The notes beneath the pieces were generated by a model. The model saw only the letters and a list, made by a program, of their open reading frames with translations. It was not told where the DNA came from and searched no databases. DNA of 43,127 nucleotides, from assembly GCA_030620995.1 (NCBI GenBank), contig JAUXIK010000021.1, positions 1-43,127 of the forward strand, in the 5' to 3' direction. Below, piece by piece: positions 24,458 to 31,492 of this stretch. The stretch's first letter is position 1. Every line of letters starts with the position of its first letter. A program made the position numbers and the translations under genes. The stretch is from Candidatus Aegiribacteria sp. (lineage in GTDB: Bacteria > Fermentibacterota > Fermentibacteria > Fermentibacterales > JCC-6).

Positions 24458-26131
24458 ATGACTTCAATCAGGCATGAACTTGACGAGATCATAGCGGTTG
24501 GAGAAACATTAGGAGTTGAATTTAAGAGTGATAAAAAATGTTATTCCGACAGGGAGTTGGTTATAGCAGTAGTTGCCCTAGCTAATACAGAAGGCGGAGA
24601 GTTATATCTGGGTATTGAGGATAATGGAGATGTAACTGGCTTGCATCCCAATCATCATGATATTGCTGGACTTTCTGCACTTATTGCTAATCGGACCATC
24701 CCACATATTCCTGTGGAGTGTAAATTATTGGATTACAAAGGTATACCTGTAATAAGAATCCTAATCCCAAAATCAAGACAACTGGTTTCGACATCCGATG
24801 GTCTGTTACAACGCAGAAGATTAATGGCAAACGGAAAACCCGAAGCAGTACCTTTTTATCCGCATGAGTTTACAGAGCGTCAATCCTCGCTTGGAATTAC
24901 TGATACTTCTGCAATGCAGCTTACTTCTTTAACAATTGACCACCTGGATCCTCTGGAACGGAAGCGCCTTAGAGACGCCATTCGCCGTTATGGAGGTGAT
25001 TCTACTCTTGTAGATTTACCTGACGATGAATTTGATGGTGCACTTCATCTTGTATCTATCGTTGATGGCAAGCGATATCCCACGTTAGCAGGTTTACTTA
25101 TGATTGGGCATGAAGACATTCTAAGGCAACAGGTTCCTGCGCATGAAGTAGCATTTCAGGTGCTTGAAGGTACAGATGTACGGATGAATTTGTTTTTCCG
25201 TATGCCATTCATAAAAGTACTTGAAGAAATTGAGCGACTTTTCACAGCTCAAGTCAGGGAGAAAGAATTCCAGGTGGGTTTATTCCGAGTAGCAGTACCG
25301 AATTATGAACCTCGAGCATTTCGAGAAGCTTTGATCAATGCTCTGATTCACCGCGATTATACGAGGCTCGGCGCAGTTCATATCCGTATCGACGATGATG
25401 GATTGACAATATCAAATCCTGGAGGATTTGTTGAAGGGGTCACATTGAACAATCTCCTGATCACTGAGCCCAAACCTCGAAATCCACTCCTTGCGGACAT
25501 CACAAAGCGAGTCGGTCTTTCTGAGCGCACAGGACGGGGTATTGATCGCATTTTTGAAGGCTTATTACGCTATGGACGCCCGGCACCTGATTACAGTCGT
25601 TCAGATACGACTTCCGTAATTGTTAGGATGAGTAATGCTGAATCGGATCTGGACTTCATCGAAATGATCCTCGAAGAAGAGAATCGTACAGGTATACCTA
25701 TGTCGCTGGACAGTCTGATTGTTCTTTCCCGTCTTCGGCATGAGCGACGGCTAACAACGGCTGACTTGGCACCCTCTACCCAGAAATCCGAGCAGGAAAC
25801 CCGCACATATCTCGAAGAATTGGTCGAATCGGCACTGATTGAGGCACATGGATCCGGTCGGGGTAGAACCTATACTTTAAGTGCCAGGGTGTATCGCAAA
25901 GTTGGACAGAAGGTGCGATATGTCAGACAGGCGGGATTCGATCGAATTCAGCAGGAACAGATGGCTCTCAGTTATATCGATAAACACGGTTCGATTAAAC
26001 GGGCAGATGTGATGGAACTATGTAGAATTTCCGGCCCGCAAGCTTACCATCTTCTTAAACGCTTGAAGGAACAAAAGAAAATTCATCAAAAGGGAAAAAA
26101 GCGCTATGCTGTCTATACACGAGAAGCATAG
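24458..26131 (+). CDS. AlbA_2 (Schlafen-type) ATP-binding protein with winged-helix tail
   Basis: A 557-residue protein of the COG2865 type. The N-terminal AlbA_2 domain (about residues 5-125) shows 'EFKSDKKCYSDRELVIAVVALANTEGGELYLGIEDNGDVTGL'-type features. A central region leads to an HATPase-like RecG C-terminal domain ('FREALINALIHRDYTRLGAVHIRIDD' region, 'ISNPGGFVEGV', 'PRNPLLADI', 'ERTGRGIDRIFE'). Winged-helix segments end the protein. These are DNA-binding regulators or defence-related proteins of mostly unknown function, often on mobile DNA. I start at ATG 24458; an in-frame ATG at 24440 would only add 'MGGDSL', a relic of the pyrD leader region. Its ribosome-binding site is the duplicated one shared with pyrD. 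Confidence 0.85.
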   Translation: MTSIRHELDEIIAVGETLGVEFKSDKKCYSDRELVIAVVALANTEGGELYLGIEDNGDVTGLHPNHHDIAGLSALIANRTIPHIPVECKLLDYKGIPVIRILIPKSRQLVSTSDGLLQRRRLMANGKPEAVPFYPHEFTERQSSLGITDTSAMQLTSLTIDHLDPLERKRLRDAIRRYGGDSTLVDLPDDEFDGALHLVSIVDGKRYPTLAGLLMIGHEDILRQQVPAHEVAFQVLEGTDVRMNLFFRMPFIKVLEEIERLFTAQVREKEFQVGLFRVAVPNYEPRAFREALINALIHRDYTRLGAVHIRIDDDGLTISNPGGFVEGVTLNNLLITEPKPRNPLLADITKRVGLSERTGRGIDRIFEGLLRYGRPAPDYSRSDTTSVIVRMSNAESDLDFIEMILEEENRTGIPMSLDSLIVLSRLRHERRLTTADLAPSTQKSEQETRTYLEELVESALIEAHGSGRGRTYTLSARVYRKVGQKVRYVRQAGFDRIQQEQMALSYIDKHGSIKRADVMELCRISGPQAYHLLKRLKEQKKIHQKGKKRYAVYTREA

Positions 26132-26154
26132 TCTATACACGCACGTGTATTAGG

Positions 26155-26275
26155 AGTTGAATAGATGCTGTATAGAAGTTGTATAGATGCTACATAAGGT
26201 GTTGTATAACTGTTAAATAGATGTTGTATAGGAGTTATATGGATGTTGCATAGGTGTTATATAGAGATGTATAAA
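26155..26275 (+). repeat. Degenerate ~22-bp tandem array
   Basis: About five imperfect units of ~22 bases built on GTTGTATAGATG-like cores follow the AlbA_2 stop. Just before them GTCTATACACG occurs twice (26111-26121 and 26131-26141). The array is AT-rich with no coding pattern. It fills most of the space up to the third junction copy. Confidence 0.7.
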
Positions 26276-26323
26276 GAAGTCAGGATACGTATGTATACAT
26301 ATTTGATGAGTGGTTGAGAAAGT

Positions 26324-26346
26324 GGGAACGATGGGAGGGGATTCAC
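26324..26346 (+). repeat. 23-bp perfect direct repeat, copy B (pyrD ribosome-binding site)
   Basis: Identical to 24433-24455. GGGAGGGG (26333-26340) lies eight bases before the pyrD GTG at 26349, the same spacing as in front of the AlbA_2 gene. Confidence 0.95.
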
Positions 26347-26348
26347 CA

Positions 26349-27227
26349 GTGGATAAAGCGCGTTCATGGACTTTCTGGAACAGAGAATTCGATTCACCTA
26401 TCCTTCTTGCATCCGGTACGGCAGGATTCGGACTTGAGCTGATGGAACAGGGTTTTCTTGATGGGGCGGCTGCGGTCATATCCAAGGCGACAACTCTTCA
26501 GCCGTGTGAAGGCAACCCGCCGCCAAGAATAGTCGAGACAAGATTCGGCCTGCTCAATTCAATAGGACTCGCTAATCCCGGTGTTGATGAAGTATTGAAG
26601 ATACTGCTCCCACAGGCAGCGGATCTGCCATGCCCTTTAATAGTAAATGTAGCCGGCGAGACCGTTGAGGAATTCCCGGCAGTCATAGAGAAACTGGAGC
26701 AGTCCCCGGTCCCCTTCGGATACGAAGTGAATGTATCCTGTCCTAATGTTGCTGCCGGAGGTATAGCTTTCGGAGCTTCACCTGAGACTGTAGAGCGAAT
26801 TTCATCCCTCGTAAGAAGTGTTTCCTCCAGACCTTTCAGTGTAAAACTTACTCCTAACGAGGGCAGTATCACAGATTCGGCAATGGCTGCAGAAGCAGGA
26901 GGAGCAGACGCCGTGACGGTGTGCAATACATTTCTCGGCATGAAGATAGACTGGCAGACAGGAGAAGTGCTTCTGAAAAGGAAGGTTGGCGGTTACTCGT
27001 CACCTGCTCTGCTGCCATTGACGGTGGCAAGGGTATTCATAACCAGAGAAGCGGTTGGGATACCGGTTCTTGCGTCTGGTGGTGTCTGTTGTTCCGAGGA
27101 CATTCTTGAACTGCTTGCGGCCGGAGCTGCCATGGTTCAGATTGGAACATGGCTCATGAGAAGACCGAACGCGGCATGTGAACTCATGAAAGGTATCATT
27201 CAGCTTCTGGAAGGTGATTCCGACTGA
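26349..27227 (+). CDS. pyrD: Dihydroorotate dehydrogenase B catalytic subunit
   Basis: A 292-residue class 1B enzyme oxidising dihydroorotate to orotate with FMN. Visible are 'PILLASGTAGFG', 'NSIGLANPGVDEV', 'NVSCPNV' (the catalytic Cys of class 1B lies in this region), 'SVKLTPNEGSITDSA', 'GGVCCSEDILELLAAGA' and 'MVQIGTWLM'. It partners PyrK, now 4.5 kb upstream because of insertions. I choose GTG 26349, with GGGAGGGG eight bases upstream; the ATG at 26331 lies inside the repeated leader and has no ribosome-binding site. The stop overlaps the next gene's CTG (CTGA). Confidence 0.92.
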   Translation: MDKARSWTFWNREFDSPILLASGTAGFGLELMEQGFLDGAAAVISKATTLQPCEGNPPPRIVETRFGLLNSIGLANPGVDEVLKILLPQAADLPCPLIVNVAGETVEEFPAVIEKLEQSPVPFGYEVNVSCPNVAAGGIAFGASPETVERISSLVRSVSSRPFSVKLTPNEGSITDSAMAAEAGGADAVTVCNTFLGMKIDWQTGEVLLKRKVGGYSSPALLPLTVARVFITREAVGIPVLASGGVCCSEDILELLAAGAAMVQIGTWLMRRPNAACELMKGIIQLLEGDSD

Positions 27228-27628
27228 AACTGAAAATTTCACTTATCTTAATTTTTCTACTTCTGTCAGGTTGTGGATTGATATCCAGTCCGGCCTACCG
27301 TTCGGGGGGTGTTTCAGCTTCAGGGGCAGTAGCGGGATTCCGGCAGCGTGGTGTTGCCTCTTACTACGGTCCTGGATTTCATGGCAACCTGACCGCGAAC
27401 GGTGAAACATTCGATATGAACGCCATGACATGTGCTCACCTCACGTTACCCTTCAACACAGTACTTCGCGTTCGCAACCTGGACAACGACAGGGAGGTTA
27501 CGGTCAGGGTGAATGACAGAGGTCCGTATGTTGGCGGAAGAATAATAGATCTTTCAAAAGGTGCTGCTGAAAGGTTGGGAATGCTGGAAACAGGCATTGC
27601 GAATGTTATGCTTTCCGTCATCAATTAG
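27224..27628 (+). CDS. rlpA: RlpA-like lipoprotein (double-psi beta-barrel), CTG start
   Basis: A 134-residue lipoprotein. Reading from CTG 27224 gives a textbook lipoprotein signal: a positively charged start, a hydrophobic core, lipobox 'LSGC' (Cys17). No ATG, GTG or TTG precedes the lipobox in this frame, which opens only at 27218. GGAAGG lies nine bases before the CTG, which overlaps the pyrD stop. The mature part is a DPBB domain: 'GVASYYGPGFHGNLTANGE', 'MTCAHLTLPFNTVLRV', 'VRVNDRGPYVGGRIIDLS', 'AAERLGM'. Members bind or cleave denuded septal peptidoglycan; the SPOR domain found in longer RlpA is missing here. Confidence 0.85.
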   Translation: MKLKISLILIFLLLSGCGLISSPAYRSGGVSASGAVAGFRQRGVASYYGPGFHGNLTANGETFDMNAMTCAHLTLPFNTVLRVRNLDNDREVTVRVNDRGPYVGGRIIDLSKGAAERLGMLETGIANVMLSVIN

Positions 27629-27670
27629 ACAGGAATGAAGTTGTTTTCTTAATGCTGGGGGTGGTTGTAA

Positions 27671-28372
27671 ATGAGTGAAACAAGGCTGTACATTGCTATA
27701 ACCAGCAGGGAAATGGAGAACAGAAAAGTGTTCTTCGAGAAGCTGAAAGGGCTTCAGGTGGGGATGAAAGTCGGGCTTGAGCTGTTTGTCAGAGAGGGCC
27801 CCCCATTTGTGCGGCAGATCTCTGAAGCCGGATTTCCGCTGTTTCTGGATCTGAAATTCCATGACATTCCCTTTACAGTGGCCGGAGCGGTCAGATCAGC
27901 ATGCGGATTGAAACCTGAGCTTATCAACGTCCATGCTTCCGGCGGAGCTGCGATGATGAAGGCTGCCGCTGAAGCCGTTGAGGGGAATACGAAGATTCTG
28001 GCAGTAACAGTGCTTACAAGCCTGTCCGGTGATGATCTGTCATTTCTTGGTTTTAACGGTTCTCCGATGGAGCTGGTAACGAAAATGGCTGTCTCCGCGA
28101 AAGATGCCGGTCTGGCAGGTGTCGTCTGTTCTCCGGTAGAGGCGGCTGCCGTAAGAGAGGCTGCCGGACCTGAATTCCTGATAGTAACACCGGGAATAAG
28201 ACCTGCCGGGGCACCTTCGAATGATCAGAAAAGAGTAGCGACTCCCACTGAAGCGATTCTGGCAGGCGCAACATCGCTGGTTGTCGGAAGACCTGTCACA
28301 CAGGCTGATAACCCGCGAAAGGCGGCAATATCAATTCTGGATGAGATTGCTCAGGCTCTGGATAAGCGGTAA
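27671..28372 (+). CDS. pyrF: Orotidine 5'-phosphate decarboxylase
   Basis: A 233-residue TIM-barrel enzyme making UMP. The catalytic 'DLKFHDIP' (Asp60, Lys62, Asp65) is present, with 'GLELFVREGP', 'VHASGGAAMM', 'AVTVLTSL', 'TPGIRP' and the phosphate-binding 'LVVGRPVTQADNP'. The length is normal. It is the last pyrimidine gene of the cluster; ATG follows a G-rich ribosome-binding site. The gene after it begins right behind the stop. Confidence 0.95.
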   Translation: MSETRLYIAITSREMENRKVFFEKLKGLQVGMKVGLELFVREGPPFVRQISEAGFPLFLDLKFHDIPFTVAGAVRSACGLKPELINVHASGGAAMMKAAAEAVEGNTKILAVTVLTSLSGDDLSFLGFNGSPMELVTKMAVSAKDAGLAGVVCSPVEAAAVREAAGPEFLIVTPGIRPAGAPSNDQKRVATPTEAILAGATSLVVGRPVTQADNPRKAAISILDEIAQALDKR

Positions 28373-30325
28373 TTGTTGAAGCGCCCCTGCAGTTTGAGGT
28401 TTGCTGCCGTAACAGCTTTTCTCTCTATCATGGCGCTTCTTTTTATCGTTCTGGGGATTGATGCGGTATCTGCCGGGATTACACTGAAAGCTCTGAGAGA
28501 ATTTGACGAAGCCGTCTCGATCAGAAGCGTTAGAACTGCTTCGGAGATACTGATTCTCGAAGGAGTTGTCCTTCCTGGCAGAAGCCTGTCGATTGACAGG
28601 CTTATTGTCTACTGGAGCGGTAACCCGTTCTCTCCGAAAATCGACAGTCTGTTAGCAGTCGGCGGAACCTGGAAATTGCCTGAGCGTGATACTGATGCAA
28701 TCAGGCGGGGTGAAACTCGCGAATGCCCACCCTGCAGGTTTAATCATATTGAAATCATTCATGGTGATGAAACAACAGTTGTGTCCGGAGTATTTTCCGG
28801 AAAGGCTCCCGGAGATTCGATGGTTTTTCTGCTTGACAGCGAGTGGGGCAGGGGAACCGGTAACATTCTGTTTGGTCACGAATACGACAGCCTTCATGTA
28901 GAATGGTTTCAGTTCAGACGAATACCGGGAGAATTATTCACTCTGCCTGAAATGCTTCATGGTTTTGAGCTGGAGGGAAATCTGAACGCGACCTTGAATA
29001 ACACATTATCTGCCAGCGGTGTTATCACTGAAGTCAATGGAAATCCGGCCGAGATACTGTTTTCAATGAATAATACCGGCGGCGAACCTTACGTCAGTCT
29101 GTCAACTGATATTTCGACTCTGAAAGAATTTCTGATTACTCAGGCTGGATCAATGTTTGGTGATATCTACATTGATTTTGCTCCTTCCGGTACCGTTTTT
29201 TTTGAATTCATGGACAGTGATACAATCGGAGTCACAGTTGATTCCCGGCTTGATTCTGTGAGGATATATTCAACCGTTCTTTCGGATGATACAGTCAATA
29301 CGATTGCGGGATTACGATTCCAGAGTACCGTGTGCGTGAGTTCATGGGAAGTCAATATCGATTCCGGTTCAGCAGTATTCGGGAGTGTTCCAGTCAGTTT
29401 TGATATTACCGGCAGGTTTAAGCAGCACCCGAGGTTTGAGATTCGATTATGGAGTGAGTGTATTTCCGGCGAAGATCTGATTGAATCCATTCCGGATGAA
29501 CTGCTGGGCAGACTCACCGGGCTCAGGCTTGGCGGGGACGCATCGTTCGACATACTGTTCATCCTTGACTGGGAGGTACCGGACAGTTCTGATTTTCAGG
29601 CTTCAGTTGATGTTTCCGGTTTAAGAGTGCTGGCCAGTCCTGTCGCGATAGGTCACCTCAGGCAGGGAGGATCATGCCTGATGCGTGACAGCAGGGGTAG
29701 AACGAGAAACATATATCTTGATACTCTCAAAAATCCTGATTTTGTCCCTTTTGATTCGCTGCACCCTTCTTTAGAGGGTCTCCTCAAATGTGCGGAGGAT
29801 GCCACTTTCCGATCTCACAATGGTTTTTGTCTTTATCATATCAGAAATTCGATAAGAGCAAATGTGGAAAGAGGCAGATTCGTTAGAGGAGGATCCACGA
29901 TTTCCATGCAGCTTGCTCGCAATCTATTCCTGGAAAGAAAAAAGACTTATGCCAGGAAATTGCAGGAAGTCTTTCTGACATGGAGACTTGAAACTTATCT
30001 GTCGAAGAACAGGATACTCGAAATATATGCGAACATCGTTGAACTCGGACCGGATGTTTTTGGTTTTCAGGACGCTGCAAGGTATTACTTCAGTGCCGAT
30101 CTGAAGGAGCTTTCTACAAGGCAGGCGGTATTTCTTGTATCCATCCTTCCAGGTCCGGCTCTGTATCATAGATTTTATGTAAACAACAACGTGCCTGATT
30201 ACTGGGAAGCTTATCTGGACAGACTGATAAGCATATCCGCGAATAGAGGTTGGATAAATGCGGATTCGGCCATTCGCGCGATGGGGGATTCAATAGTTTT
30301 CATTCCCTGTCCGGAGGCTCTCTAA
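28373..30325 (+). CDS. Membrane-anchored GT51 peptidoglycan glycosyltransferase with large N-terminal region
   Basis: A 650-residue protein with one N-terminal membrane helix (about residues 10-32). A long beta-rich periplasmic region (~35-440) has no clear family but is reminiscent of AsmA-like repeats. The C-terminal GT51 domain has the catalytic 'AEDATF' (Glu475), 'GGSTISMQLARNLFL', 'RKLQEVFLTWRLE', and 'EIYANIVELGPDVFGFQDAARYYF'. GT51 enzymes polymerise lipid II into glycan strands. No transpeptidase domain is present, so it resembles a monofunctional MtgA carried on a large N-terminal module. The start is TTG at 28373 (or the TTG three bases later), directly after the pyrF stop. Confidence 0.8.
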   Translation: MLKRPCSLRFAAVTAFLSIMALLFIVLGIDAVSAGITLKALREFDEAVSIRSVRTASEILILEGVVLPGRSLSIDRLIVYWSGNPFSPKIDSLLAVGGTWKLPERDTDAIRRGETRECPPCRFNHIEIIHGDETTVVSGVFSGKAPGDSMVFLLDSEWGRGTGNILFGHEYDSLHVEWFQFRRIPGELFTLPEMLHGFELEGNLNATLNNTLSASGVITEVNGNPAEILFSMNNTGGEPYVSLSTDISTLKEFLITQAGSMFGDIYIDFAPSGTVFFEFMDSDTIGVTVDSRLDSVRIYSTVLSDDTVNTIAGLRFQSTVCVSSWEVNIDSGSAVFGSVPVSFDITGRFKQHPRFEIRLWSECISGEDLIESIPDELLGRLTGLRLGGDASFDILFILDWEVPDSSDFQASVDVSGLRVLASPVAIGHLRQGGSCLMRDSRGRTRNIYLDTLKNPDFVPFDSLHPSLEGLLKCAEDATFRSHNGFCLYHIRNSIRANVERGRFVRGGSTISMQLARNLFLERKKTYARKLQEVFLTWRLETYLSKNRILEIYANIVELGPDVFGFQDAARYYFSADLKELSTRQAVFLVSILPGPALYHRFYVNNNVPDYWEAYLDRLISISANRGWINADSAIRAMGDSIVFIPCPEAL

Positions 30326-30327
30326 CG

Positions 30328-30356
30328 TTGACAATCAGCACACTTATGAGTATACG
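30328..30356 (+). promoter_or_regulatory. Sigma70-type promoter in front of the envelope gene cluster
   Basis: TTGACA (30328-30333), 17-base spacer, TATACG (30351-30356). It starts three bases after the GT51 gene stop and could drive the seven co-oriented genes from 30394 to 39843. Confidence 0.7.
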
Positions 30357-30393
30357 CTTGAACAATACTATAACTCGATAACAGGGGGTTGAT

Positions 30394-31491
30394 ATGGCCG
30401 CAAGAAAAGCTGTCGAACTTAGACATGAGGGCAGAACATATCGAGCTGACAGCAGAGAAACATTTTTCAAATGGGCAAGGGAACACAGGATCTCCAGGGA
30501 TGACAGTTACAGGGTTGCAGGTGCTGATAAATGGATACCTGTCACTGCGAACAGTGACCTTGAGAAGTTGCTGGATCCTGATAACTGGTGGAAGATAAAA
30601 ATGGGGAGTAACACATACATTGCTTCTGACTGGGACACCATCGTAAAATGGGCAAAGGATGGACGTCTTTCCACTGAAGTGCAAATAGAAGGACCAAAAA
30701 CTCCTCCAGGCGGTATTCTGGGCAAGGCATCTCCTGAACTTGTCCCACACTTGCGAGAACTCCTTTCGGAAGAACCGGAAGAAGCTCAGGTTCGCCTCCG
30801 GTTTGACGGGAGGACATTCCTTCCGGGAGATATCGATACTTTCAGAAGATGGATAAGGGAATCCCGGGTTCCTGTAGAAGCAGAAGTATCACTTCCGGGT
30901 GAAGAATGGCAATCTGTTTCCGAGTGCGGGTATTGTGAGAAAGAACTCTGGCCTGAAGCTGCAGTGGAATCAGATGAGAGCGACATTCCTGCCATACCCG
31001 AAAGTAAGTTTGAACCACCAGAAGCAGGATTGGTTCCTGAATCTCCATCAGCTGAAGAACCTGATAAGCACGGAGAAGTAATTTCACCCGACAGCACTGA
31101 GGGTCAGGCTCCTGTTATTGAAACCATAGAAGAAACTGATGAGGTTGAAGAAATTCCATACAGGATTCGATCAACCTATGGTGAGGATTACACTTTTAAG
31201 CAACCGCAAGATGTCATGTCACTTCTGAAGCGGAAACGGATACACGGCTTTGATGAAGTAAGGCATCAGGATCTGCCTGATGGTGTCATGTCCGTAAGTG
31301 AATTCATCGAAGTCTATCATCTGGAAGGCGGATCTTTCCTTGTATTCCTGATTCTTGCCATTGTATTTGGCGCAGCCGGCGCGGCGGCACTTGTTTTTCA
31401 GAAGCAGGATGCTCAATGGATGATGATTGGCGGAATTGCTGCCCTTGTCATTGCCTTCATAATGCTTGTGCGGGTAATCTGGAAGAAATAG
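30394..31491 (+). CDS. Membrane protein with four GYF-like repeats
   Basis: A 365-residue protein, family not firmly recognised. Four related ~40-residue units are visible at about 8-50, 67-100, 134-178 and 256-304. Each has an aromatic strand start ('RTYRADS', 'NTYIASDW', 'RTFLPGD', 'EDYTFKQP'), a helix with Trp ('FFKWAREHRIS', 'IVKWAKDGRLS', 'FRRWIRESRVP') and, in most, a Trp near the end, recalling GYF_2/DUF4339 units. An acidic Pro-rich linker (186-255) separates units 3 and 4. Two C-terminal membrane helices (314-335 and 342-362) anchor it. GGGGG precedes ATG by five bases. Confidence 0.7.
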   Translation: MAARKAVELRHEGRTYRADSRETFFKWAREHRISRDDSYRVAGADKWIPVTANSDLEKLLDPDNWWKIKMGSNTYIASDWDTIVKWAKDGRLSTEVQIEGPKTPPGGILGKASPELVPHLRELLSEEPEEAQVRLRFDGRTFLPGDIDTFRRWIRESRVPVEAEVSLPGEEWQSVSECGYCEKELWPEAAVESDESDIPAIPESKFEPPEAGLVPESPSAEEPDKHGEVISPDSTEGQAPVIETIEETDEVEEIPYRIRSTYGEDYTFKQPQDVMSLLKRKRIHGFDEVRHQDLPDGVMSVSEFIEVYHLEGGSFLVFLILAIVFGAAGAAALVFQKQDAQWMMIGGIAALVIAFIMLVRVIWKK

Positions 31492-31492
31492 C

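Noticed and set aside
26155..26275. CRISPR array
   Set aside because: Units are ~22 bases, degenerate and contiguous with no spacers, and no cas genes are present.
26213..26485. Minus-strand ORF over the tandem array and pyrD start
   Set aside because: Its sequence is the translation of the AT-rich repeats and the antisense of pyrD; not a gene.
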